From: Hyphococcus sp. | GTDB lineage: Bacteria; Pseudomonadota; Alphaproteobacteria; Caulobacterales; Parvularculaceae | Reading direction: 5' to 3' | NCBI GenBank assembly: GCA_021776345.1 | Contig: JAJFGC010000218.1 | Coordinates: 1-46,110 of the forward strand | Length of the DNA stretch: 46,110 nucleotides | In this document: piece by piece, positions 18,231 through 26,504 of the stretch | Layout: every line of letters starts with the position of its first letter | Numbering within the stretch: the stretch's first letter is position 1 | Made by a program: the position numbers and the translations under genes | The notes under the pieces: model-generated | Databases searched by the model: none | Told to the model about the DNA's origin: nothing | What the model saw: only the letters and a program-made list of their open reading frames with translations

Positions 18231-20963
18231 ATGCGAATATTCTCAGCCGCCCTTGGCGCTGGCCTCTTGTTGACTGCCGCGCCTGCCGCCGCCGCAGATA
18301 TCGACCTGCCTTATGACAAATTTGAACTCGACAATGGCCTGACGGTCGTCGTCCATGAAGACCGCAAAGCGCCGCTGGTCGCGGTTTCAATTTGGTATCA
18401 TGTCGGATCGAAAGATGAGCCCGAAGGCAAAACCGGCTTTGCTCACCTTTTCGAGCATCTGATGTTCAACGGGTCGGAACATTATGACGGCGAGTGGTTT
18501 GAGCCGCTGGAAGAAATCGGCGCAACTGACCTGAACGGTACGACCTGGTTCGACCGCACCAATTATTTTCAGACCGTCCCAACGCCGGGGCTTGAACGTG
18601 TTTTGTGGATGGAATCTGACCGGATGGGTCACCTGCTCGGCGTTGTCACGCAGGAAAAACTCGATAATCAACGCGGCGTCGTTCAAAACGAAAAACGCCA
18701 GGGCGATAACCAGCCTTATGGCCGGGCGGAATATCCCACCCTCGCCGGACTGCTGCCCGCGGGTCACCCTTACAGCCATTCAACAATCGGTTCATTAGAA
18801 GATCTTGATGCGGCATCCCTTGATGATGTGAAAAGCTGGTTCAAGGAATATTACGGCGCCGCCAACACCGTTCTCGTGATCGCTGGCGATATCGACACCG
18901 AGACCGCCCGCCCGCTGGCGGAAAAATATTTTGGTCATATTGAGGCCGGGCCGCCGCTAACGAGATCAAAAGCCAACGCGCCAAAACTTGCCGTCAACAA
19001 ACATGACATCATGTACGATCAAGTGCCGCAGCCGCGCCTCGACCGAAACTGGGTCGCGCCTGGTCGCACGACGCGCGACGCCGTGTTGCTCGACCTCGCT
19101 GCAGAAGTATTGGGCGGCGGCAAAACTTCCCGGCTTTACCGCAAACTTGTCGACGAATTGCAGATAGCAACAACAGCAACCGCCGCCAATCAGGATCATG
19201 AACTCCTGGCGATCTATTCAGCAACAGTTGATGCAAAGAAAGACGCCGACCTGAAGCGTGTCGAACGCGAGATGGAAAAAGTCTTTGATGCGTTTCTTGA
19301 AAAGGGACCGACGGCCGCTGAACTAAAACGCGCAAAAGCCAGCATCAAAGCTAACGTTATTCGCGGCCTTGAGAAAGTCGGCGGTTTTGGCGGCAAAGCT
19401 GTCACCCTGGCGCAAGGCGAGCTTTACGCTGACGATCCGGGCTTTATTCTGAAGCAGCTCGATTGGCTCGACGCTGCAACCCCGGCGGATGTTCTGCGCG
19501 CTGCACGCAGCGTCATGAACGCCGGCTACTATCATATCGATATTCTTCCCTACCCGGAATACACAACAACAGCATCAACACTTGACCGCACCACGGGCAT
19601 TCCCGCCGTCACAGATACGCCGGAGCTGACCTTCCCCGATGTCCAGGAAGCAACCTTGAAGAACGGCATGAAAGTCGTGCTGGCCGAACGCAATGCAGTG
19701 CCGGTTGTGCAGATCGCGCTTCAGTTTGATGCAGGCTACGCTGCGGACTCAATTGATGGCGGCAAGCTCGGCGGCGCCTCATTCACGGGCGCCATGCTTG
19801 ATGAGGGAACGGCGCGCCGGTCATCGCTCGACATCGCTGAGGAACTAGAATCCCTCGGCGCCACCCTCTCCACTGGTTCCAATCTTGACATGACGACCGC
19901 CAACATGTCGGCGTTGAAAGAAAACCTCAGACCCTCTCTCGATATCCTGTCGGACGTGTTGCGCAACCCCGCATTCGACCAATCGGAGATCGACAAGCTG
20001 CGAGGACGCTGGCTCGCCGGCATCGAACAGGAAAAGGCAAATCCGGTTCAACTTGCGTTGCGCATGCTGCCGCCTGAGATCTACGGCGACGGCCATGCTT
20101 ATGGCGTCCCGTTCACCGGTTCAGGCACAATCGAGTCGATCAACTCCCTGACGCGTGCGGATCTTCAAAATTTCCACCGCACCTGGTTACGCCCCGACAA
20201 CGCAACAATTTTCGTTGTCGGCGACTCCACGATGGCGGCAATCAAACCAGAGCTTGAACGCGTCTTCGGTAATTGGCGGGCGCCGTCAGGCGCTGTGCCA
20301 ACAAAGAACGTCGCACAAGTTGAACGCACGTCTAAAGGCAAAGTCATCATTGTCGACAAGCCGGGCTCGCCGCAGTCCCTGATCCTTGCCGGTCACGTCG
20401 CGCCGCCTTCAAACGCACCGAACAATGTCGCCATTACTGCAATGAACGATATTATCGGTGGTCAGTTCTCCGCCCGGGTGAATATGAACCTGCGTGAAGA
20501 CAAAGGCTGGGCATACGGCGCCTACACATTCTTCCAGGGCGCCAAAGGGCAACGCCCTTGGATGGTTTATGCGCCAGTGCAAACCGATAAAACCAAAGAG
20601 TCGCTGGCTGAGCTGGTGAAGGAGTTGAATGCCTATAAGTCAGAACGCCCGGCAACGGCGCGGGAGATTGAACGCACGATCCTCAACAACACTCGCTCAC
20701 TGCCCGGCTCATTTGAGACTGCCGGCAATGTTATCGGCAGCCTGACATCAAGCGCACGCTATGGCCGTGAATGGAATTATCCGGCAACGCTGACGGAGAA
20801 GTTTAACGCTCTCGACCCAAGCGAAATCTCCAGCGCCGCCAATGAAGTGATTCACCCGGAAAGCCTCATCTGGGTGATCGTTGGCGACCGCGAGAAAATT
20901 GAAAGCGGTATTCGCGCGCTCAATCTCGGCGATGTTGAGGTGAAGAGCCTCGGCGATCTTTAG
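18231..20963 (+). CDS. Secreted M16 family zinc peptidase (pitrilysin-like, two-domain)
   Basis: A 910-residue periplasmic protease. A signal peptide (residues 1-22, ending AAAA) precedes the first M16 domain. The inverted zinc motif HLFEH is at residues 72-76, with the distal Glu in VVQNEKRQ. The second half repeats the fold (VPVVQIALQFDAGYAADS) but lacks HxxEH, having GASFTGAMLDEG instead, so it is the inactive partner half. This one-chain pair of an active and an inactive domain is the usual pitrilysin arrangement. In many alphaproteobacteria a related M16 gene sits near the cox genes, as here. A strong terminator follows. Confidence 0.92.
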   Translation: MRIFSAALGAGLLLTAAPAAAADIDLPYDKFELDNGLTVVVHEDRKAPLVAVSIWYHVGSKDEPEGKTGFAHLFEHLMFNGSEHYDGEWFEPLEEIGATDLNGTTWFDRTNYFQTVPTPGLERVLWMESDRMGHLLGVVTQEKLDNQRGVVQNEKRQGDNQPYGRAEYPTLAGLLPAGHPYSHSTIGSLEDLDAASLDDVKSWFKEYYGAANTVLVIAGDIDTETARPLAEKYFGHIEAGPPLTRSKANAPKLAVNKHDIMYDQVPQPRLDRNWVAPGRTTRDAVLLDLAAEVLGGGKTSRLYRKLVDELQIATTATAANQDHELLAIYSATVDAKKDADLKRVEREMEKVFDAFLEKGPTAAELKRAKASIKANVIRGLEKVGGFGGKAVTLAQGELYADDPGFILKQLDWLDAATPADVLRAARSVMNAGYYHIDILPYPEYTTTASTLDRTTGIPAVTDTPELTFPDVQEATLKNGMKVVLAERNAVPVVQIALQFDAGYAADSIDGGKLGGASFTGAMLDEGTARRSSLDIAEELESLGATLSTGSNLDMTTANMSALKENLRPSLDILSDVLRNPAFDQSEIDKLRGRWLAGIEQEKANPVQLALRMLPPEIYGDGHAYGVPFTGSGTIESINSLTRADLQNFHRTWLRPDNATIFVVGDSTMAAIKPELERVFGNWRAPSGAVPTKNVAQVERTSKGKVIIVDKPGSPQSLILAGHVAPPSNAPNNVAITAMNDIIGGQFSARVNMNLREDKGWAYGAYTFFQGAKGQRPWMVYAPVQTDKTKESLAELVKELNAYKSERPATAREIERTILNNTRSLPGSFETAGNVIGSLTSSARYGREWNYPATLTEKFNALDPSEISSAANEVIHPESLIWVIVGDREKIESGIRALNLGDVEVKSLGDL

Positions 20964-20988
20964 GTTGAAAAACCATTATTAAGGATAA

Positions 20989-21018
20989 GGGGCGCAGATC
21001 AATCTGCGCCCCTTTTTT
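20989..21018 (+). terminator. Rho-independent terminator after the M16 peptidase gene
   Basis: GGGGCGCAGAT and ATCTGCGCCCC form a perfect 11-base stem around CA (20989-21012), followed by six T (21013-21018). This is a textbook intrinsic terminator, and it isolates the M16 gene from the motor-like operon. Confidence 0.92.
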
Positions 21019-21030
21019 GCGTCACGAATT

Positions 21031-21054
21031 AGCGCATAAAGTGCGCTTTATCGC
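21031..21054. repeat. Overlapping short palindromes
   Basis: AGCGCA-TAAAG-TGCGCT (21031-21047) overlaps ATAAAG-TGCG-CTTTAT, so the same bases can form two different hairpins. They lie between the terminator and the promoter zone of the next operon. They could be an operator or a second weak terminator; I recognise no regulator. Confidence 0.4.
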
Positions 21055-21163
21055 GAAAACAGGCCCGACGCTCGCCAAAACCGCCAACCATGCACGTCCC
21101 CGCAGCCCCAAATATGTGGGAATCCTCATCAAAGCTTTGGCGCGGCCCCGTTTTTGAATTAAG

Positions 21164-21199
21164 CTACCCTGACGCGGGGTAGTTTAGTCAGGGGATTTC
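21164..21199 (+). promoter_or_regulatory. Two mutually exclusive hairpins over the ribosome binding site
   Basis: CTACCC (21164-21169) can pair with GGGTAG (21177-21182). Alternatively CCCTGAC (21167-21173) can pair with GTCAGGG (21187-21193). The second pairing buries the AGGGG ribosome binding site (21190-21194) of the gene starting at 21200. The two stems share bases and cannot form together, so this could be a translation switch. It matches no riboswitch class I recognise. Confidence 0.4.
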
Positions 21200-22150
21200 A
21201 TGGCGCGCTCACTGGAACGATCGGTCAAGTTTGTCAGGCCTGGCCGTTACATCATGAACATGTTGCTGTTCATTTTGGCGGTTGGGGCGGTGATTTATTA
21301 CCTCTCTCCCTGGAGCCCGCAGCCAACACCGCTGCTGCTGGACGCATTTAACGCCAATCCGGCGCTCAACGGGCTGATCCTCGGCGTTCTCGCCATTGGC
21401 GTTATTTATAATTTGCGCCAGGCCGGCGTCATTGCCCCGGCAGTGCGCTGGGTGGAATCCTTCCGCGAGTCGGTCGATCCCGCGCGCGCGCGCATGCCGC
21501 GACCGCCGGCGCTTATCAGCGCCATGTCGAAACTTTTGCTCGACGCGGATACCCGTTCTTCGCGCCTGTCGCCTGAATCAACCAGAGCCATTCTCGATTC
21601 TATTGGCACACGGATGGATGAAGGTCGCGAGATGGGTCGCTATCTGATGAACCTGCTCGTCTTTCTCGGCCTTCTCGGCACCTTCTGGGGCCTGCTTGAA
21701 ACTGTCAATGCAGTAGCCGCGACAATCAACGGCCTGGCCGCCACCAATGGCCCGGCGGAAGAAGCGGTCTCTCAGCTTATCGCCAATCTGAAGGAACCGC
21801 TCTCCGGCATGGGTACGGCGTTTTCATCATCCCTGTTCGGTCTTGGCGGCAGTCTTGTTGTTGGCTTTCTCGACTTGCAGGCCGGGCAAGCGCAGAACCG
21901 TTTCTATACGGACCTTGAAGACTGGCTTGCGGGCATGACCGAAACCGTGCGCACAACATCGCGCGACGGCACCAAGCTCGCGATAGAGGGCGACGAAGAG
22001 GACATCGCAACCGCAATTTACAATCTCGAAGCCGCACTCGCCGCGAACACGGAAACGCAAATCAAAGCGCTTGCCGGTCAAAATGCTGAACTCAAAGACG
22101 AAATCCGGGCGCTTAACCGCACACTGATCCGCGTCGGCGGCGAGGAGTAG
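21200..22150 (+). CDS. MotA/TolQ/ExbB-like proton-channel protein
   Basis: A 316-residue inner-membrane protein with four helices at about 19-36, 56-72, 151-175 and 205-230. The last two (LLVFLGLLGTFWGLLETVNAV and GMGTAFSSSLFGLGGSLVVG) carry the Gly-rich and small-residue pattern of the MotA/TolQ/ExbB family. A long charged C-terminal extension of about 80 residues, partly coiled-coil-like, is not seen in standard MotA. It starts a four-gene operon and lies 2 bases from its partner. Homology to ZorA-type or TolQ-type proteins is as likely as to MotA; true motAB is elsewhere in this window, so a different job is probable. Confidence 0.85.
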   Translation: MARSLERSVKFVRPGRYIMNMLLFILAVGAVIYYLSPWSPQPTPLLLDAFNANPALNGLILGVLAIGVIYNLRQAGVIAPAVRWVESFRESVDPARARMPRPPALISAMSKLLLDADTRSSRLSPESTRAILDSIGTRMDEGREMGRYLMNLLVFLGLLGTFWGLLETVNAVAATINGLAATNGPAEEAVSQLIANLKEPLSGMGTAFSSSLFGLGGSLVVGFLDLQAGQAQNRFYTDLEDWLAGMTETVRTTSRDGTKLAIEGDEEDIATAIYNLEAALAANTETQIKALAGQNAELKDEIRALNRTLIRVGGEE

Positions 22151-22152
22151 CC

Positions 22153-23181
22153 ATGGCCCGCCGGCGCTCCAGAGCCGAGGCCAACATCTGGCCGGGCTTC
22201 GTTGACGGTTTGTCAACGCTGCTCCTGGTCTTGATGTTTGTGTTATCGATTTTTGTGGTGGCGCAATTTTATCTGGGCGACCGCCTGCAGACGGTGAAAG
22301 ACGAACTCGCCTCCAAAGATGACGAGCTTTCGCGCTTGATTGCGCAGATCAATTCCCTCAACGACCAGCTTGGCCTTGCTAAAACCGATAAGGAGCGCCT
22401 GCAAACACAGATCTTGTCGCTCGAAGACACGATCTCAAAACAGAGCGAAGAGCTCGCCGGATTGACCGCCGCCCTGGGCGCCAGCCAGGCATTGGTCGCC
22501 GCCTCGGCCGAAGAACTTGAGGCTGAAAAAGCGCTCTCGGACCAACAAAAAAGCGAGCTCGCGACGCTCAATGCACAGATCGCCGCGCTCCGCCGACAAC
22601 TCGCCAGCCTGCAGGAAGCGCTCGACGCGGCCGAGGCCAAAGACAAAGAACAGCAAACGCAGATTGAAAACCTCTCAACCCGCCTCAACGCCGCGCTCGC
22701 CCGCAAGGTGCAGGAGTTGCAAGAAGTGCGTTCGCGATTTTTCGAGGCCTTGCGCGAGGCGCTTGGCGACCGCACCGACGTCCAAGTCGTTGGCGACCGC
22801 TTTATCTTCGAAAGCGATATTCTCTTTGGGTCATGCTCAGCCACCCTTGGCGACGCCGGCAAACTCGAATTGAACAAGCTCGCCACTGCGCTCCTCGATA
22901 TTCAAGGCGACATCCCGACGGAAGTGAACTGGGTGTTGCGCGTTGACGGCCATGCGGACCCGTCGCCGCTCGGCCCATCCTGTCAGGCGCTGTTTGATTC
23001 AAATCTTGATCTGTCGGCCCAGCGGGCGATTTCGGTGGTTCAATATCTGACAAGCCGCGGCGTCGCCGGAAGGCGTTTACTCGCCACCGGTTCGGGCTCA
23101 TCGTCGCCGCTCGTTTCCGGACTTTCTTCCACTGCGCTCGCACAAAACCGGCGGATCGAATTCAAGCTGACGGAACGATAA
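22153..23181 (+). CDS. MotB/ZorB-like OmpA-domain protein with long coiled coil
   Basis: A 342-residue partner of the preceding channel protein. The single N-terminal helix (WPGFVDGLSTLLLVLMFVLS) has an Asp at residue 18 where MotB carries its ion-binding aspartate. Residues of about 45-195 form a long heptad-rich coiled coil (many Glu, Gln, Leu and Lys). The C-terminal OmpA-like domain (about 215-340) has VDGHADPSPLGP, DLSAQRAISVVQYL and NRRIEFKL, which fits peptidoglycan binding. The coiled coil could span the periplasm. It has GAGGAG before its ATG and overlaps nothing. Confidence 0.87.
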   Translation: MARRRSRAEANIWPGFVDGLSTLLLVLMFVLSIFVVAQFYLGDRLQTVKDELASKDDELSRLIAQINSLNDQLGLAKTDKERLQTQILSLEDTISKQSEELAGLTAALGASQALVAASAEELEAEKALSDQQKSELATLNAQIAALRRQLASLQEALDAAEAKDKEQQTQIENLSTRLNAALARKVQELQEVRSRFFEALREALGDRTDVQVVGDRFIFESDILFGSCSATLGDAGKLELNKLATALLDIQGDIPTEVNWVLRVDGHADPSPLGPSCQALFDSNLDLSAQRAISVVQYLTSRGVAGRRLLATGSGSSSPLVSGLSSTALAQNRRIEFKLTER

Positions 23182-23199
23182 AACGAAATAGGAGGAACC

Positions 23200-23997
23200 A
23201 TGCGAACCCTTCTTCTCACATGCCTAACGCTCTCGACCATGGCCAGCGCAGCACTTGCTCAAACCGCAGCGCCGCCTGACGCCGACGCTGTACAACGCGA
23301 GCTTGAAGCCAAAGCAATCCGCATTCCTGCGAGTGATCTCGCCGCGGCGCTGAAAGCCAGCGACGATGGCCGCTCTGATCGCGCAAGGTTGGTTCCGCGA
23401 AAACCGGATTGGGAAGCCGTGCGGGCTGAGCTTGCGCGCACGAGCGCGGACGACGAAACCAGAGATAACGAAACCGGGATTGACCAGCGCCGGCCGCCAG
23501 TGCGCGGCAACCGCCCACCACCGCCGCCGTCGGGCCTTCGCGCTCTTGCCGCAGAGCGCCTGCCGCGCACTGACCGTGGGGAGACCGACATCGTGTTGAT
23601 CCCGTTGCTGGCGCCGGCGCACCCTGACGTGCGTGATAACCTCAAAGTCTATGGCCAGGAAAACACCTACACCGCCGTTAGTAAAATTGATAATGAGGCT
23701 AGCTTGTCGATCAGCGGCGTCTGCAATCGCGTGATCGGCGGCGCGCCTAACCTTGTTTCGCTACGTAAAAGAATGGCCGAAGGTCCACCGCGCCTGACGG
23801 CGCTAAGGGCGCGATACAACATCAGCCGTAACGAGTTTGGCGTTGATTTGAGCTTTTCCAAATTCGGCTGCGGCTATGTCATAACAATCGAATGCGGTGA
23901 TACTGACAATGATGAACGGTGTACTGAGGATCAGTATATATCGCGCCTCGCCGATTCCATGATCCTGATTAACCCCGAGCGTGCGGGAGGCGAATGA
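23200..23997 (+). CDS. Secreted protein of unknown function with paired cysteines
   Basis: A 265-residue protein with a clear signal peptide (residues 1-21, ending in SALAQ) and a perfect AGGAGG just before the ATG. A charged, proline-rich middle leads to a C-terminal domain with four or so cysteines (around VCNRVIGG and in a CGYVITIECGDTDNDERC segment), which suggests disulfides in the periplasm. I recognise no family. It sits between the motor-like pair and the M23 lipoprotein, and its stop overlaps the next start (ATGATGA), so the two are translationally coupled. A role in the same envelope machine is inferred from context only. Confidence 0.75.
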   Translation: MRTLLLTCLTLSTMASAALAQTAAPPDADAVQRELEAKAIRIPASDLAAALKASDDGRSDRARLVPRKPDWEAVRAELARTSADDETRDNETGIDQRRPPVRGNRPPPPPSGLRALAAERLPRTDRGETDIVLIPLLAPAHPDVRDNLKVYGQENTYTAVSKIDNEASLSISGVCNRVIGGAPNLVSLRKRMAEGPPRLTALRARYNISRNEFGVDLSFSKFGCGYVITIECGDTDNDERCTEDQYISRLADSMILINPERAGGE

Positions 23998-24839
23998 TGA
24001 AACTTGACCTTCGCTATATGCTCGCGGGCCTCATTGCTTTCCTCTCTGCCTGCACACAAGAAGAGCCCGCATCAGAAACGCCAGGCGACCCGCCAGCCGA
24101 GGAAGAACCGGCAGAGGAAGAACCTCTCCCTGAACCTGAAGACGATGATTTTCTGCAGGACAATGAGGGCCGCGTCTTCAGCTATGTGCCGGCAGGCGAC
24201 CTGCTCCCCTCATCAGGGCCCGGCCATTCGGACACAACGATTTACCGCCCGGATATCACGTTTCCGCTGGAAGACGCCGCCTTCCTAAACAGCCAGGTTT
24301 ATCGTCATGGCGGCTCGAACGGCGGTCTCAACGGTATGACCGAAGGGCAATGCCATCCGTCAAATTATGACTATCCCTGGCAGGATACTTTTTGCGAGTC
24401 GCGCTCGCGCGAACAGATCATGTGCCCTACCGGCGGGCATGAGGGCGTTGATATCCGCGCTGGCTCGTGCATCCCGGAAACCGGCGCTGTTCATTGGGCG
24501 GTCGCCGTTGAAGATGGGCGCATCGTTGGGCTCGAAGGCTCAAAATACACGGTCAAATTGCAAACCAGCGACGGGACGCTCTATCGCTACATGCACCTTA
24601 AGATGGACCAGCTTGCGGTGGGCGATGGTGAGTTCGTCACCAAAGGCCAACGCATCGGCAAAGTCTCGAACGACTTCTTCAATTCCGCAGGCGATCCGGT
24701 CCCGACAACATTTCACTTACATTTCGAAATGTATCAGAACTACGCCCCCGACGAGGAAACCGACCCGATCTTTGACCAGGTCAGCCCGTACATGACGCTT
24801 GTTAACGCCTATGAGAAAAAACTACGGGCGGCGGAATAA
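23997..24839 (+). CDS. M23 family peptidoglycan endopeptidase lipoprotein
   Basis: A 280-residue lipoprotein with a LytM/M23 domain that cleaves peptidoglycan cross-links. The signal ends in the lipobox LSAC (Cys 19), then a spacer rich in Glu and Pro (about 20-50) reaches away from the membrane. The zinc motif is GGHEGVD (His 148, Asp 152), with the late HLHFE motif (His 240, His 242) and the extra His 200 in YMHLKMDQL. All catalytic positions are present, so it looks active rather than a degenerate activator. Extra cysteines occur around 119-158. It ends a four-gene operon, convergent with the DUF2306 gene. Confidence 0.88.
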   Translation: MKLDLRYMLAGLIAFLSACTQEEPASETPGDPPAEEEPAEEEPLPEPEDDDFLQDNEGRVFSYVPAGDLLPSSGPGHSDTTIYRPDITFPLEDAAFLNSQVYRHGGSNGGLNGMTEGQCHPSNYDYPWQDTFCESRSREQIMCPTGGHEGVDIRAGSCIPETGAVHWAVAVEDGRIVGLEGSKYTVKLQTSDGTLYRYMHLKMDQLAVGDGEFVTKGQRIGKVSNDFFNSAGDPVPTTFHLHFEMYQNYAPDEETDPIFDQVSPYMTLVNAYEKKLRAAE

Positions 24840-24841
24840 TC

Positions 24842-25261
24842 TCATGCCCCAAACACAACCGCATGCATGATCCGTCCCGGCAAGAATGCAAAAGCGCCGG
24901 CGATAATTAATCCGCCCACGAATATACCGCGAAACGGGCGCGCATGAAATTTTAAGGTCGGGCCGCCTCTCAGCAAAAAATACGCGCCCTGAACCACGCC
25001 GTAGAGCGTGATGATGGTAAAAATATGGATCGGCCCAAACCAGCGCGCGATCGGCAAGCCGGGGTGAAAAGCCGGGCGAATGAAGATGCTGGAGACAGCG
25101 ATTGTCGCCATCAACAAAACCCAGACGACGCCAAGAGATTTATGCGGCAGCGTTCCCTTTGGCGCCGCAAGTTGAACCACGCCCAAGAAAAACGCCGCGA
25201 TCGCGCCAAACGCATGAATCTGAATGATCCACGGCGCCGATAATAATGGGCTCAATGACAT
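24842..25261 (-). CDS. DUF2306-like small membrane protein
   Basis: A 139-residue protein with four predicted helices. The opening IQIHAFGAIAAFFLGVVQL and the LPHKSLGVVWVLLMATIAVSS segment are typical of the DUF2306 family, whose function is not known. GGGAGAG sits just upstream of the ATG. It lies about 140 bases downstream of SURF1 on the same strand and could be read through from the cox operon, but a small hairpin (CCTCA-GCG-TGAGG at 25318-25330) and an A/T-rich stretch separate them. Confidence 0.7.
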   Translation of the reverse strand: MSLSPLLSAPWIIQIHAFGAIAAFFLGVVQLAAPKGTLPHKSLGVVWVLLMATIAVSSIFIRPAFHPGLPIARWFGPIHIFTIITLYGVVQGAYFLLRGGPTLKFHARPFRGIFVGGLIIAGAFAFLPGRIMHAVVFGA

Positions 25262-25403
25262 TTTTTACTCTCCCGCGACGACCAGGTTGAAATCCAAAAC
25301 CGGCCCAGAGCGACAAACCTCAGCGTGAGGTCGGCCAACCGCCAACCCCGTCACAGCCTCGATAGGGTGGGCAGATCAATTTCACTTTGTTTTTTAAAGT
25401 AAT

Positions 25404-26132
25404 TTATCTTTGATCTTTTGGCAAGGAAAAAATCAACCACATCGCCAGCAGCACGGCGGCAAGGCCGTACCAGGTCAACGCATATTCCAGATGCTTATTG
25501 CGAAAATTGAGGCGCGTGGTCCCGCCTTTCGGCCACGCGCTGCCCTCACGTGCAAAACTGTCGATGTAATATGGCGGCGTACTGATACTGGCGGCGCCAG
25601 CAAACCGTTCCGGATCACGAACAAACCATAACCCGTCGTGAGTTTGCTCAGCCGCCCGGAACCATGAGGCCGGCGGCGACAATTCCTCCCGATACCGAAA
25701 AAGACCGGTGACTTCCGATTCATCGATCGTCAAATAGAGCGGCGCGTGGTCCTTTGCTGTCGCCATCGATTGAGGCAGATACCCAAGATTGACATAGACA
25801 TGCCCGCCGCCGAGAGCCCGAAGCGGCGCAAACAAATAGACGCCCGCCCTGGCCTCATACGATCCAAAAACTTTCGCCTCAGACTTTGGCCGCCAAATGC
25901 CGACCAGTTTTACGGGTGTGTATTCCATATTCTCGCCCGCTTCGGCGCGCTGCACCGCCTCGTCAAACGCGATTGGCGGCGCATCGATACGCGCCTCAAC
26001 TTTGTTGATCAAATCCGACTTCCATTCCAGACGCTGCATCTGCCAGGAACCAAGCCAGATCAAAATCGCCAGGCCGACGCCCGCAAAAACCGTCAGTACA
26101 GGGCGGAATAAAAACTGCCGGCCAGCCAACAT
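25404..26132 (-). CDS. SURF1 family cytochrome oxidase assembly protein
   Basis: A 242-residue inner-membrane protein that helps place heme a in subunit I of aa3 oxidase. It has one N-terminal helix (about 10-30, followed by GSWQMQRLEWK, the family hallmark) and one C-terminal helix (about 215-233), with a periplasmic domain between. The hallmark segments VKLVGIW, VNLGYLPQS and YYIDSF are present. It follows DUF983 by 3 bases, the usual order in alphaproteobacterial cox operons. Confidence 0.93.
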   Translation of the reverse strand: MLAGRQFLFRPVLTVFAGVGLAILIWLGSWQMQRLEWKSDLINKVEARIDAPPIAFDEAVQRAEAGENMEYTPVKLVGIWRPKSEAKVFGSYEARAGVYLFAPLRALGGGHVYVNLGYLPQSMATAKDHAPLYLTIDESEVTGLFRYREELSPPASWFRAAEQTHDGLWFVRDPERFAGAASISTPPYYIDSFAREGSAWPKGGTTRLNFRNKHLEYALTWYGLAAVLLAMWLIFSLPKDQR

Positions 26133-26135
26133 TGT

Positions 26136-26504
26136 CTATTCCCCGGTCCGGCCTTCGGCCGCCTTGTTGGCATATTGCAACGCGATCATCGTTGCTTTGA
26201 ACGGGCGCAAAAGGCCGAGGATCAACCCCACAGCAAGGCTCGCACTGATGAGGAAGGCAAGCCAGATCGGCGCGAACCAGACATAGCGCGCGATAAACGC
26301 AGCAGCGACAGAGAAAAATCCAACGATAAAAATAATAAAAACCGCAGGCCCATCGCCGGCGTCGGCCTTGGCATAATCAAGGCGACAGACCTCGCATTCT
26401 TTGCGCAAGCCAAGATAGCCTTCAAACAACGGGCCCTGCCCGCAGCGCGGGCATTTGCCGCCAAGCCCCGCAGCGTAAGGGGAAATCGGCGGGTAATATG
26501 TCAC
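26136..26504 (-). CDS. DUF983 family zinc-ribbon membrane protein
   Basis: A 122-residue protein with an N-terminal zinc ribbon (CPRCGQGPLFEGYL and CEVCRLDY, two CxxC pairs) and two to three hydrophobic segments. The DUF983 family is nearly always found in the cox operon of alphaproteobacteria, between ctaE and SURF1, and is thought to assist oxidase assembly. Its ATG overlaps the stop of the upstream lipoprotein gene by 4 bases (26501-26504), so the two are translationally coupled. Confidence 0.9.
   Translation of the reverse strand: MTYYPPISPYAAGLGGKCPRCGQGPLFEGYLGLRKECEVCRLDYAKADAGDGPAVFIIFIVGFFSVAAAFIARYVWFAPIWLAFLISASLAVGLILGLLRPFKATMIALQYANKAAEGRTGE

Noticed and set aside
21200-23181. 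Zorya anti-phage system (ZorA/ZorB-like channel and OmpA coiled-coil pair)
   Set aside because: The pair resembles ZorAB in layout, but no ZorC, ZorD or ZorE (helicase or nuclease) genes follow. Instead a secreted protein and an M23 enzyme do, which points to envelope work rather than defence.
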